From Silurus meridionalis (Eukaryota > Chordata > Actinopteri > Siluriformes > Siluridae): a stretch of 64,000 bases of DNA. Where the stretch lies: assembly GCF_014805685.1 (NCBI RefSeq), contig NC_060909.1:3158792-3222791 (forward strand), in the 5' to 3' direction. The translations under genes and the position numbers were made by a program. Below are positions 49,240 through 62,480 of the stretch, one piece after another. Position 1 is the first letter of the stretch; each line of letters starts with the position of its first letter. The notes below the pieces were generated by a model. The model did not search any database. It saw only the letters and a list, made by a program, of their open reading frames with translations, and was not told where the DNA came from.

Positions 49240-50330
49240 TAAAGCATACAAAGGATGTTTGCCAAGCCCTCTTTAGGCCTTTCCATCACCTGCCTTGCAC
49301 CTTGCAACGAGGAATGTTTAAACAAGGGCATGTGCAATTCCTTTAAGAGTGCACCCACTTCCTCTTACATTAAACCCCTGTGAGCTTCAACTGACACAAA
49401 TATCTCACCATCTTAGTGACACTGAAAACAATAGTTAGTGGAGTCTATAAGCCCAGACAGGGGTCATTGTGATGAGCAACACCCCCTGCGATGCGTGCCA
49501 CACTTCCACTTCTCCAAACAGCAAACATACCTTCCCTTCAGTGAGACACAAAAAAATGCTAATCATCTGCCCGTCAAACCCCAGCAAGACTACCTGCTCG
49601 CTTGTCAGTCATCGAGTCGGCTTCCTTCTCAACCTGGTGTTTATTTTGAATTGAGAAATACGAACATTTCCCATCTTTCCTGCATTACCATAAATATGTC
49701 TTTCTAAATACTTACTTTCGTGAATGCAAATTCAGTCAGCTGAAATCTTACAACCTTCATTCCAGCCCCTCCAAGCCAATGATTTGCCTCACACCAGGAG
49801 TCGCACCTAACACTGAGGAATGTTCCTACTGGGGGGTCTTTCTTTTCTGTACAGCTTGTCAATGTTCACCTCGAAAACCCCAGTCCTAACTTCCTCCCTG
49901 ATCAAATCTCACGTGCCCCCTGCATCTGCAAATAACCTCCTTATCAATAGAACAAACATGTAGCTTCATTCCAACCTCTGCAGTGCAGTCCATGAGCCCA
50001 GCGAGGAGTCATTGTGATGGGCAACCCACAAAGCCTCGCAGAGGGACAGACGATGTGGGCCACACTTTCACTCCTGCAAATGGCAAACATACCTTCCCTT
50101 CAGCGCTCACAAAAGCCAACAAGAGGGGAAATGCTAATCGTCCACCCATCAAAGTCTCCCAAACCTGCTTGGCTGACTGTCATGGTTACAGGGAAGCAGA
50201 TCTACTGATGGTTCCATTTGCCAGCAAAGAGAGATATCCTCTCAGGGCTCAAACGGTGGCCCAGGATCCCAGAACAAAAGTTTTGGGCCCCAGGGATGTG
50301 GATACATTATTAGTATGCATGCCACTGTGT
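49240..50330 (+). repeat. Diverged ~545-bp tandem duplication
   Basis: 49430-49640 and 49975-50190 share AGCCCAG-CAGGGGTCATTGTGAT, ACACTTCCACTTCT(C)C-type words, GCAAACATACCTTCCCTTCA and AATGCTAATC at a constant offset of about 545. GAGGAATGTT recurs near 49310 and 49818. No known repeat family recognised. Confidence 0.65.
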
Positions 50331-52524
50331 TCTCCCCGTTGACTTCTGCACTGGTGACAAGAGCAAGAGCCAGTCCCTTTATTAAGCAATGGGGAGCTTA
50401 TCTCATTCATCAGTGAATGCTCTTTTATGTATGCATTCAAATGAATGTTATCTCATTACTGCTGCATGTCCATATTTCTGCCAAACATTGTTCTTTTTTA
50501 AGGTGAGGAGGGCTTGTTTAGGGTTGAGATTTGGAATTTTTTCGAAAGCAACAATTGAGCCAACGTGAAGAATCTGTAGAATTTGACTAACAATTTAACT
50601 TTTAATGGTTCTTACAGAATAAAAATAGCCCTTTGCTACATAGTCAAATGATCTTTGCAGGAGAAATGACATTGAATACTAAAGGAGGTCAGAAAACGGA
50701 CATAGAAATGAAAACGGAATCGGGGCTCGGTGTTTATGATTATTTTCAACATATTTGTATATTAGTATATATATATATATATATTCTTTTATAACTGCTC
50801 CCCATGACAGCACTGTGGTGAACATCCAGACTAATTCATTGTGTCGTAGTCCCTTTACAGACCCATAATCAAATCCCCCTGTTCCCCGCCTTGAAACCCA
50901 TCCCACCCCCAGCCCAGATTCTGTGGGCCATGCAGTGAGAGAGGCAGCACGTCCTCCATTCAGGCACACACCACCATCCACAAAAGCAGTGGTGACCCAA
51001 AGCCCATCCGTCACGCTACCACCCCCAGTGCTTCCGCCACCCTCTCCCACAAAAAAAAAAAAAAAAGAACAGGAGCGGCACTCACTCCAAACAGCCTTCC
51101 ATGGAGCTCAAAACAGCCTAAACCAAGCAGTGCTTTTGTCTCCCCTGACTCCCCCCCACCCTTTGAGGCCCCTATTTACAATACAGCCATGGAGGAACAG
51201 AGAGAAATGGGAGTGTCCGAGCCTAGGCAGTGGACCCTCCTTTGCCGGCCCTTTTTGCTATGGTCACCAGCAGCAGCTCTTGTGTTACACTCTCCGAGGG
51301 GCTTGCCTGGCCTGCCCCCTATTGCGCTGATACCGTAACAATAGACTGGTGTCCATTCACAGCCACACCAATCGTCCATTGCTGGACCTGAAACGTCCAC
51401 AGAGGTGACGCATTGATGTTGAAGAGTCTTAGCTTCGAGATGAAAAGTATTTTGGCCGTGTGTGACGCTTTTTCTGCTGCATCACAATGAGCGGTTGCAG
51501 TTGTTGAAGGGGTTTTGTGATGCTATTCCGCTTGTGTCAGTGCTGCTCGGGGACTTGATTAAAATTCGACACAATTTTTGAAACCCAGGATACATGGGAG
51601 TTAAGTTGACTGCTGCCATTGTTTAGATTAGATTAGATTAAATTCAACTTTATTGTCATTACACATGTACAAGTACAAGGCAACGAAATGCAAATGCGAA
51701 ATGTGTAACATTGTGATACATTGCTTGAGTTGTCTTTGCTTCTCTTTGATTCAGTATACAATAGCTGAAGAGCAGTATCCTGTTTAGCTTTAAAATGGTT
51801 TAAACGTGTACCTTATCTAATGTCTTAGTTTCTTTTTTTCCGTTTTAAATTATAGGTCTGACTGAGTTGAAAATCACTTTACGCAAATTAGTACAGTCTC
51901 CTCGCTGCTAATGTACACAGCTTGCTCATGGGAACGTTCTGCGATTTGGTCGTCCCGCTCTGTAATCCCTGCGGTGAGCAATTCAGCCGGCACCATGCCC
52001 TCGACTGAGCGGGCATGTGCCACTAGGCCAGAAGGGGCCACAACCTCAAATTACACTGAACCCCAATACAAGAACCCCGCTGTGCTGTGCGTCAAATCGA
52101 AAGAATAGTGGCACGCACTCGAAGCGGAGGCTGACAATGAATCTGTGTGCGTATGTGTGTTTGTGTGTGTCTATGATTGAGTGAGTGTTTATGAATCAAG
52201 CGCCCTGGGGGAAACGTTTGATTGGCTGGTACGCAAATCCAGCTTGGCCCCTTTTCACAGCCCCTCTGATTGAGCTTTCTTCAGGATTTGCTATGGTTGT
52301 CTTGTCTTGCTGCAGCTGTCCTAGTAGGGAAAGCAACGCATAGTGAAAAGGCCAGGCATGCTGGGAGGAAAGGTAACACAGGGTCGAAGGGCCTGTATTA
52401 TTCAGTATTGTAGAGCATGACGCCTCTCATTATCTAATGCTATTTTGGAGAGTGGGAGAGGAAAAAAAGTGCAATGAATGAATGAATGAATGGATGAATG
52501 AAAAGGGCAGAGAATAAAAAAGAG
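50331..52524. other. Intergenic; reversed retroposon tail and short TA tract
   Basis: A TA tract at about 50766-50783. At 51622-51700 a reversed (AATCT)n tail as in 2100-2515. Frames at 50923-51330 and 51911-52108 are Pro/Ser-rich with no homology. Confidence 0.5.
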
Positions 52525-52706
52525 GAATGGAGGTGGTAGCTCAGTGGTTAAGAGATTGGACTTTGGATCGAAAGCTCCTGGGTTCAAATCCATGCACCAC
52601 CAAGCTGCCACTGTGGGGCCCTCGAGCAAGGCCCTTAATCCTTACCTGCTTAGTTGTAAGTCAATCTGGATAAGGGTGTCTGCCAAATGCCATAAATGTA
52701 AATGAA
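52525..52706 (+). repeat. tRNA-derived SINE, well preserved
   Basis: Box A GGTAGCTCAGTGGTTAAGAG, box B CTGGGTTCAAATCC, body CACCAAGCTGCCACTGTGGG and AAGGCCCTTAATCCTTACC, tail CTGGATAAGGGTGTCTGCC then AAATGCCATAAATGTAAATG. The best copy in the window. Confidence 0.88.
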
Positions 52707-55150
52707 TGGTACACGATTGAAGAAAAAATATTAGAACATGACAGTTGCTTGTAAAAAAAAAATATTGGATATGTCCTGCATAATTGGAGCTATTACATGC
52801 AATTAAAAGAGCTGAATGTTTGTGTGTGTGTGTGTGTGCACACATGCACATCATGTTTGCTGAAGGTCGTAGTCCAGCGTATGCCCTGCAGGGCTACATG
52901 TTGCTAGGCAAAGTGTATTGGCTCAGTTGGAGGTAGCTACACAATGCTGCAAGGCCCATTGGTCTTGATGAAAATAAATGAGGTGCCAGGGCATCTGTGA
53001 CATCCCAGAGCTCAAAGGGAGTCTCTCAGTATCACTTCGACCTGCCATTTTGAATTATAATCTGAGAGCAAAGGCCTTTTATTACTTTATTGTGCCACTC
53101 TGGAAAAGGGCGTCTTCCATAAACAGCATAAAATGTGCGAACGTGCCAGTAAAACTGTCTTTTTCGATTGGCTGCATCTGATGTGAAGAAGGAATGTGAA
53201 AAATTATAACGTTGCTGCATTGAAATGTTTGACTAAATCTGCATATTTAATAAACCTTTTTTCCTTTTTTGTCTTATTTAGTGTCATAAATTTATTGTCT
53301 TATATAGTGTCTGAGAAAGGTTTAAAAAAAAATAGTCTGAATATGTCTTATTTAGCGTTTAATACATATATTTAGCATTAATACATAAATAAATAACACT
53401 TGGTCAGTCTATCTGTCTATGAATTTCAGAACAGTGTATGGTGAACAATATTCTAGAAGAACAATTCCAAAAGATGCTTGAAATATTGCACAAATAAATG
53501 TAATGAACCAAAGAATTAAAAAAAAAGGCTGCGCAATATTTTCAAGTCATCTGTTAGAATATCAGCCGAGCTTCTTCCCCAGTGTTGACCCTTGGTGCCC
53601 TGTGATCATTCATGTTAATGATATCTTGGCCATGCTGTTCTGAGGACTCCTGCGTGCTATAAACCCACTCAGCAGCCTACTGTCAAGGGTCACTTCGGCC
53701 ACACGCTCAGGTCAACCCACGACCTTGTGCCCTCTGGCTGAGCCCGTCAAGGTTTTTACTCCAAACGGTGGTGTAATTATCTGCTTATTGCAGAAGCGCT
53801 AAGGCATGAAGAGTGCTCTGCACCCTGTAATCCACAGCCCTCATTAGCTCTCGAACCCTTTCTCCAGCGTAAGAGCACACAAAGAGCACTCAGCTCCTCC
53901 AGCAGAGAGAGGCTTCATCTCAGACAATAGAGGCTCCCCCTTGTCCCTGAGCGGAACACAGGCCTTGCTAGGAGTTTGAGCAGCAGGCCCCACACTCTGT
54001 TAATCTGAGGGATTCAGCGTAAGGCTCGAGTCGTGCTTCTAAATCCTTCTCCAAAAAAAAAAGGATATGGGGCAGCAGTGGCTCTCAGCGGTGATTGGGA
54101 AGCTCTTATTGGAGTCACTGTGGATTTTAGGAGCATAATGTAGTCCCCAATAGCTACTACTGACAGACTGCTCACTGGGCAACCTTAATAAGGCCCAGGG
54201 CTACAATGAGTAAAGAGCAGAAGGAGGAGTTAAGTCAAAAAGCCTGCCATGCTGTGGCATTTCCTGGGTCACACACTAAGAGATAAACAGCAGCCTGAGT
54301 TGGAAACTGAGTTACATGCAGTCTAAGATAGAGGAGTTGTAAGATTGCATAGACAGGTTCAAATAAAAACAAAGTATTACCTTGAGAGTGATCTGCTTGA
54401 TCAGAAACACAGTGAGGGAAACCCATCTCTAAACACACCAAACTAGTTTTGTCCTCTGGCATAGCTCGAACGGTGTTGTAAACCAAAACAGTGAAAAATT
54501 CCAGTTCTGGTGTTAGAAAGAAATAGTCAATAAATTCTAAGAAAGCAAAACAGGTTTGTTACTTGTGTCTAGATCTTGATAGAAGTCTAGATAGCTTTGG
54601 CAGTGTGTACACTTTAAATAACAACTGGTTTTATCATGTTTGTGTTAAATTTACTCAATCGGAGGTCATGAACTTCAGTATAGATTCATCTGTTTATTTA
54701 CATGCATTGGATTTTGGCTGTACAAGTGAAATTCAAATGTATTTTAATGTGAGCTTTTACTTTTAATGGGTCTGGTCATAAGAACAAAAAGACTCTAAAT
54801 CAATCAATCTCACGTTAAAATAATTGTAAGCATTTTTACAGCATTTTTTGGGTTATAACTTCCACATGGCTTTTGAAAAATAATAAAATCATAAAAAACT
54901 TGTAATGAAAGGAATCAAATGATATGTAATGTTTTTATTTTAGATCAATTTTAAATGTATGTTATATAAGGCTTTATGGTAGAAAAATGCATGCAGTTTT
55001 ACATTCTTTAGTGTCAAATGTTTATTTTCATACAGTAAACACTGATTATATTTCATATGATAGATTTTAGTCTTTATTTATAATTTCATATGTTAAAAAA
55101 TTTAATATATTGTATATTTTCCTATTAATTTTAAAATGGTGTGCTTTATA
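52707..55150. other. Intergenic, repeat-poor around 53.5-54.25 kb
   Basis: No gene found. Positions 53540-54250 have no repeat I recognise and are richer in GC than surroundings; candidate for conserved non-coding sequence. The remainder is AT-rich. Confidence 0.4.
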
Positions 55151-55151
55151 T

Positions 55152-55152
<1 letters not shown>

Positions 55153-55236
<84 letters not shown>
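55153..55236 (+). repeat. (TA)n microsatellite
   Basis: About 42 TA units. Confidence 0.97.
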
Positions 55237-55239
<3 letters not shown>

Positions 55240-55240
<1 letters not shown>

Positions 55241-55655
55241 CTCTAATCCTCATGGAAGGTGTTCCACCAGATTTTGGATTGTGTTTGTGGAGATTTTGTA
55301 TTTATTTAGCCACAAGGGTGTTAGTAAAGTCAGGTACTGATGTAGGTGGTGTAAACCTGGGGTGCAGTCAGCATTCCAATTCATTCAGCGTTACCAGAGG
55401 TGTTCAGTAGGGTTGAGGTCATTGCTCATAAGCAGGCCACTCAAGATCTTTCACTTCAACCCATGTAAGGCATATTGTGCACAGGGGCATTGTCAAGCTA
55501 GAACAGTTTCATATCTCCAAGTTGAAGTGAAATAAAAATGTAATGCTACTGCATCCAGGGGCGTCTAATACAGTTGTGTGTCTCCAACTTTATAGTAACA
55601 GTTTTGTGAAAAATCACAAATGGCTGGACAAGTCAGGTGTCCTAAAATAGTGTAT
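55240..55655 (-). mobile_element. Tc1-like element, reverse copy of the 16774-17236 family
   Basis: GGTGTTCCACCAGATTTTGGA and TTTAGCCACAAGGGTGTTAG and GGGGTGCAGTCAGCATTCCA are the reverse of words in that family. Right end TGTCCTAAAATAGTGTA is degenerate. Confidence 0.75.
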
Positions 55656-56129
55656 TTGTGAGCAAGCCGAGAACATATAAATACTTAATTGCTTTTTTTT
55701 TGCTTCTTTTTCACTGTTCGATTTCACAAGACCACACAGTGCATAGCCATAGCTGCATTCACTAAAACCAAATGTTTTTTTTCATGCTAATCAGTTTCTT
55801 TGGAACAGAGAGCTCTGGCCAGTGTATGTCAAGCAAACCACCATCCGTGTATATGTAAAAGATAACTGTTTGAGATAAACCTGGCAAAACAGATGAACAT
55901 CTAATGAAAATGCTGCATTTGTAAAGCAGTGAGTTGCACATTCTTCTATTAAAAGCCATTAGAAAGAGTTCTCATGTTGCAAAAACGCCATGTAAATATG
56001 AGAGAAATGAAACATAACCTATAACAATGGATATAATAAGGAGTTATTGAATCATTTTACTTAAATATGTTTTTAAACCTTCCCATATTAGTTGTTGAGG
56101 GGGAAAGGCTTCTTATATATCATTTTTAT
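55656..56129. other. Intergenic, nothing recognised
   Basis: No gene or repeat identified. Confidence 0.5.
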
Positions 56130-57436
56130 ACCTTCTCCCAGGATATGGTATTTAACAACACTATTTCTGGATTGGCAACATCAGCTGTGAGTCTAATGTC
56201 CTTTACAGCCTTTGCTCAATACTTTGTTAAAGCACCTTTGGCACCAATTACAGCCTCAAGTCTTTTTGAGTTTGATTTTTCTTTGCAGAACCTCTCCAGC
56301 TCCATCAGGTTGCACGGGGAGCATTGGTGCACAGATATTTTCAGATCTCTCCGGAGATGTTTAATCGGGTTCAAGTCTGGGCTCTGACTGGGCCACTCAA
56401 GGACATTCACAGAGTTGCCCCCGTAGCCACTCCTTTGTTATCTTGACTGTGTGCTTTGGGTCGTTGTCCTTTGGGAATATAAACCGTCGCCCCAGTCTGA
56501 GGTCCAGAGAGCTCTGGAGCAGGTTTTCATCAAGGACGTCTCTGTACATTGCTGCATTCATCTTTCCCTCAATCCTGGTGAGTCTCCCAGTTCCTGCTGC
56601 TAAAAAACATCCCCACAGCATGATGCTGCCACCACCATGCTTCACTGTAGGGATGGTATTGGCCAGATGATTAGCGATGCCTGGTTTCCTCTAGACATGA
56701 TGCTTGGCATTCAGGCCAATCTGAGAGTTCTTCAGGTGCCTTTTGGCAAACTCCAGATGGGCTGTCATGCACCTTTTACTAAAGAGTGGATTCTGTCTTT
56801 CTAACCATTGGGATGTTGGTCACCTCCCTGACTAAGGTCCTTCTCCCCAATCTCTCAGGTTGGCCGTGTGGCCCGCTAGGAGGAGTCCTGGTGGTTCCAA
56901 ACTTCTTTAATTTATGGATGATGGAGGCCACTGTGCCTATTGTGACCATCAATGCTGCAAAGGTTTTTCTGTTCCCTTTCCCAGATCTGTGCCTTGATAC
57001 AATCCTGTCTCTGAGGTCTACAGACAATTTCTTCGACTTCATTGCTTGGTTTGTGCTCTGACATACACTAACTGTGGGACCTCATATAGGCATGCGTGTC
57101 TTTCCAAATCATGTTCAATCACCTGAATTTACCACAAGTGGACTCCAATGAAGTGGTAAAAACATCTAAGGATGATCATTGGAAACAGGATGCAATTTTG
57201 AGTGTCATGGCAAAGGCTGTGAATACTTATGTACATGTGATTTTTTTAAGTTATTTATTTGTAAAAAATTGGCAAAGAATTTAAACAAAATTATTTCACG
57301 TTGTAATTATGGGTTATTGTTTGTAGAATTATAATGAAATTAATGAATTTAATTCATTTTGGAATAAAGCTGTAACAAAACAAGCAAGTGACAAGAAAAA
57401 GTGAAGCGCTGTGAATACTTTCCCGGATGCAGTGTA
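56130..57436 (-). mobile_element. Tc1-family transposon, decayed copy B
   Basis: On the minus strand it starts CACTGCATCCGGGAAAGTAT then TCACAGCGCTTCACTTTTTC, a well-known fish Tc1 end, and runs through a transposase pseudogene to about 56130. The inner left terminal repeat is lost. Confidence 0.88.
56216..57060 (-). pseudogene. Tc1 transposase pseudogene B
   Basis: Frames 57042-56779 ([40 protein letters not shown]), 56645-56397 ([40 protein letters not shown]) and 56410-56216 (EWPSQSPDLNPIKHLRRDLK). The three lie in different frames with stops between them. QQDNDPKH-type motif is altered to PKDNDPKH. Non-functional. Confidence 0.9.
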
Positions 57437-60400
57437 ATTGAAGATAACGCGTATCCACCTTCCCAGGTAAAAAATATATACTAAAGATTCTCCAGCTTCA
57501 AATTAAAGTATTGTCTGGTGCGTAAATTTTAGAGAGTCGCACTTTAAAGCAAATGAAATGTCTGCCTCCAATTAATAATTCCTATATTTATGTCACTGTT
57601 TTAATCATAAATATAAACTAAATTAATATATTTTTAATATGTAGGATACTGTGCAATTTTACAAGGAGGATTATCACTGTTGCCATGTTGTTCATAGTTG
57701 AAGACTTAATTCTTAGTAGACTCCCCCTGGTCGAAAGTTTTCAAAAACAACAAAATCAGCTTTGAACTTTTTCCGTTCTATCATAGAATGAAACAACTAA
57801 AATCGCTCAAAGAGTATTGTTCCAATTGTACAGACATTTGAAAGAGACCTTTAAAAGAAATGTCATACTTTTCCAAACAGAGGATGGTTGGTCTGTCTCG
57901 ACCATTGTGCAGTAATTGGGTTATGAGTAGTATAGAGATGGATGGACAAAGTGCAAAAGGGTACTAGGTAGGGGACATCTAGACAAAGGAACTTTTTGGG
58001 TTGACCATGCTTAATTGGCCACCCATGGCTTATGTCCATTCACCTTTCACTTTTGGTCCCAAATGTCAAAATAAAAAAAAAGAAAGAAAAGTAGGTGTAC
58101 ACATCTCAACATACTCTTCAGAGACTGTCAAAATGGACTTTTCAGTCGTAGTATTATTTAATGTTATGACTTCTATCTTGCTATATGTTTTTAGCACCTC
58201 TGCTGATGACTGACTTTGTCTCTCAGATGTCCCGGGTATGTGGGCTGGGTTAATAGGGTTAAGCTTAAGGTGCGAAAGGGGGTTGGGGATCAAATGCTTT
58301 ATATGTTGGAAACCTTTTTAAGCCTGTTCATGAAAGCAAAGAAATGATTGGATTATTCGTCTTTTCCTTTGGAGAAATACTGGGGACATCTGAAAAGGGC
58401 TCAACACAGCGCCATTCCAAAGCTTTCAAGCTTTTTTTTTTTCTCCAAGCGGCCTTTGATAGATGAGCAAAAGATGATCCAATTATTTCATTTACTAATT
58501 AGCACCAATGGAATCTGGCCCTGTTCTGGTCTAGCTGGCCTCATTATAGTTTCCCAGTCCAAAAGGCCATCTTTATTTCTCCAGCAAGAAAAAAAGGATA
58601 AAGACAAAAGATAATTTGATTGTCAGTCTTTTCTCCATATGGTGGTCAACCCAAGCCCCTCCTGAGACCAAGCCTGGCCATTTCAACCAACAATTGCTAC
58701 ATGTCACCCCTAGAAAACAAACACGCTGAATCTAGTTAAGGGGAGGACAGTGGAACAATTAACGCAGGAGGAAACTAGTGACCCGCAACAAACTCAGCCA
58801 AACAGCACATCACCAGTCACAAAGCCAGACACAGCTTTGTCTTTCCTGGATTCTGGAACTGGCATGGCGAGATAAGAAACAGCAATGAGAAACAAAAAAG
58901 GATTAAATATTCTTTAGCATTTTTTTCCCCATGGTTTGATTCTTGAGATTGCAGGATTTGCTTAAATTAAGGAACAAGATGAAGAGATTACACATATTTG
59001 AATACTGATTTTTAAGGTAATATGAGCAACATGGAGAGACTTACTGACTGGGAAAACCAAGTACGCAAATATTGTGCGGTAGATAAAATATAAATGATGG
59101 AGTTTGTTAAAAGTTGGATTCGCTGATAAATCTGGAAGTAAGTTCTCCTTCAAATTGGCCTTCTCCAATGAGAACTGTGCTTGAATTGTGCAGTTATGTG
59201 ACACCAGTGCACCACTGTAGCACGCTTTGTTGAAGGAGACTTCAGCATCACGCACTCATTAAACCTCGCCTCCAGTCCCTACTCGCGAGAAAGCTTGGGC
59301 AAGCACCAAAGGAGTCGGTGTATGGATTCAAACCAAACAAGGATGCCATTAAGTCCCACAATGCACTGAATGAAGGGCTCACTTCATTGTAAAGGCAAGG
59401 CCTGCAGGGAGAGTGCTCTGTCTGGCTTAAAGTAGGGGTGTGGGGGGTGGGGGTGTTTAATTAAACTTTGGAAAAAGGCTGAAGGTGCATCTGAACCAAA
59501 TGACCCTCCAAGTGAATGAGGGATTAGGCTGGTGGAGAGAGCAAGTTCATTAAAGAAAGACGAGAGGCTGAGGAAGCTCTGAGTAGGGACACCGAGCTTT
59601 CAAATATATGCCAGTATAGGCATGCAGCTACAAGCAATTACTTACAATATAATGCCAAATACACACATTCCTTAAAGAGAATAGCATAATTACTCTTCTA
59701 AGTAATAAACTATTGTTTGCAAGAAGCATAAACTATTGAACTACAAGAATTTTAAACAAATTTACCCCTGGGGCTGGAAATAATGTTCTTGCGCAATCCA
59801 CTTCAGCCTCAAGTGTCAGTCTGGAGAACACAAGCACGGTACAGCACAGTGGTTAAGTTAAAAATATAACAGATCAGTCTTCAAGAGTGCTTAAGAATCA
59901 TGCTTCTGTACTACTGTAGCGTTAAACTGCAGCTGTAAACCTTGTCCCACTTTACACACTCCCCAGAAATGCAGAACTTTATGTGGGTACAGATGCACAA
60001 ATAGCCCTAACATCTGTGCAAGTCTGTGGACATTCCAGTGCCTTTTGTAAAAATTAGCAGGGAGTATAGCTCCTGGTGGAAGGCTGAATTGGTGCATTAA
60101 TAATTAACCATATCCCCATTTCCTTCTTTCCCTTCATAGAACATCTCAGTGCTGACGCTTCCAGGGAAGGCCTCCGAGGGAGGACGGACTTCTTCATTTC
60201 GACTGTAGGACAATGCAGCACACCGCTTTTGTCCTCTTTGATATCCTGCTGGGCCACAATATGGCCAGTCAAGGATCAATGAGAGCACACAATAGCCATT
60301 ACCCCACAGTTTCTGGAGGCTTTTAGACAAGACGCGGGGCGGACAGCTTCCAGACGGCATGGTGTCTGGGCCACACTGGGCGAAGAAGGAAGAAGGGTAG

Positions 60401-61170
60401 AGAGGAGTGAAAAAGAGAGGCTGGAGTAGAGGGGAGTAGTCACGCTAGGTTTCTTTTTTTTCTTCAGTGAACTTGGATGGTGGATCGAAAAAAAAAAAAA
60501 AGGATGCTTTTATAACAAAAGCAGTAATTAATAGAAATTTTTGTAATTTTTTCTAATGATACAGCAATCCAAAGAAATAATTCTATAAGTTCATCTATGC
60601 AATGGATTTATACATATCCATTATTTTCTTCTACATAAACACACACTAATTTGAATCATTCCTTTACTTAAAAAGGGACAGATGGCAAATCCGTGCCATA
60701 CATATCATCACACACTGAGGGAATCTTTGGTCCTCATTTGACAGGATGTGATTTCTCAGTTCAGTCAAAGCCTGTGAGAGGCCCAGGCCTCGTCTTTTGT
60801 GCAAGCAACGAGTGCATGAATGAAGAAAGTGGCAGGGAGAAATAAAAGGGAGACTGCCAAAAGGTGAACTCCATCCAAAGAGACAGCATGGAGGTGGTGC
60901 TGGAATTAGGACTATACACTTTCAGGCATGCTGCAATAGGTCAGACACTGGTCTGTGGGCTCCTGCCAAGATGTGGACTCCGGATCCTTGAATGCGGACG
61001 CATGCCGAAACACCACGAACGGAGGACAGCGGCAGGAGACCTTTCTCTTGAAACCCTGCACCATCTGCCAGCACTGAGGCAATGAGTACTTTGTACGACT
61101 GAGTTCATCCGTGTGCTAATTCAACGTTGTGCTAACATCCATGTACATAAGTGGGTCTGTGGGGGGAGGG

Positions 61171-61175
61171 GTGTG

Positions 61176-61209
<34 letters not shown>
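61171..61209 (+). repeat. (GT)n microsatellite
   Basis: About 17 GT units after a TATATA interruption. Confidence 0.95.
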
Positions 61210-62446
61210 GGGTGCATTTGAATAAAACCAATTAGCGAAACCTAGAAAAAGGTATCATTCCTGTAAAATAAATTGATAGAGAAATTAATTTGTTTTTATT
61301 AAAGATTGCGGCTTCAAATCGATGTATGTATGAGTTATATTGATCATTTTCTTCCGTTCAGACGTGTTCGCTTTTGTTTATAGCCACCAAGTACCCGAAG
61401 CTTACAATCAGCCTCCACACACCCACATGAAAGCAAATAAGATAAGGCAATGTTAGTTGATCTTATTATGAACACTATAATAGCTGTTTGTGTGTGTCAT
61501 GCTAAAATGTGGTTGATCTGTGTAATTACTGTACCTCGAAAGGAGAAGTGCCCACAGTAAATGGCATGGAGCCATTCCGAGAACAAGCAGAGACAGCGAC
61601 CTTAAACGTCCTGTTTTGTTTGAGATCTGTATCTGACTCAAAAGGCGCAACAGACGCTAAATAGTCCTAAACACTTTTGTGGCCTGAATGTGCTCGGAGT
61701 GGCGGTTAGAGGAGCGTCACCACGTTTTGAAAGGCAGCTTGGCTTCCCCAAACACAGGAGAAATTCCAGCACACATAAAGCAAGAGAAATGGAAAAATAC
61801 CACCATAGACTGATAGCAATTAGTCCTGTGAATTAGCCTGAAAACACGTCATTGTGATTTCAGGTACGTTTTAGGTCCTGAAAACGTAAAAGCCGAAAAA
61901 CTTAAAAGCCTGTTCCAAACAGTCAGGGGCAGGCATGGAAATTGCACAGGGCGTGTCGAATCTTGTTCAGAAATGCTCCTGGAAATAATCGTTCTAAATA
62001 AAGAAAGCAAAATAGACAGGTTTTATTTGTGAAATAAATTATATTTGGCAACCAAAAACAAAAGGATAAGAGCTACTCTGATGACAGATAAGATGTGATC
62101 ATTATCTCTACGTCTCATCACTGACCTTTACATTATTATTTCCATTTTCTGCTTCATTCAACTGAATAAGATTGAACAAATTCACAAAAGGACAAAGTGA
62201 AGCACCATAAAATATGACAGTGTTTCCTTTAATATTCTGATTATGTGAGGTTTTTTTGAAGGTCCTTTCTTCTTTTTTTCCCTCTGTTTCAGTTTCAGCC
62301 GTCAGTCCAGTCTGAACCGAGGTGTCATAAAGAGTTCACCCAAGCACAAGCACATGCTCTGGACAGGAGAATGCCTTTAGATGTGTCACTTCAGATTTCA
62401 AGTTTACCAGAAAAGATGGCTGGCTCGCTAAACACATCAGACAAAC

Positions 62447-62449
<3 letters not shown>

Positions 62450-62479
<30 letters not shown>
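62450..62479 (+). repeat. (GT)n microsatellite
   Basis: Fifteen GT units. Confidence 0.95.

Positions 62480-62480
<1 letters not shown>

Noticed and set aside
50923..51330. 135-codon Pro-rich frame and the opposite 123-codon frame
   Set aside because: Low-complexity, no homology, and contains an oligo-A tract.
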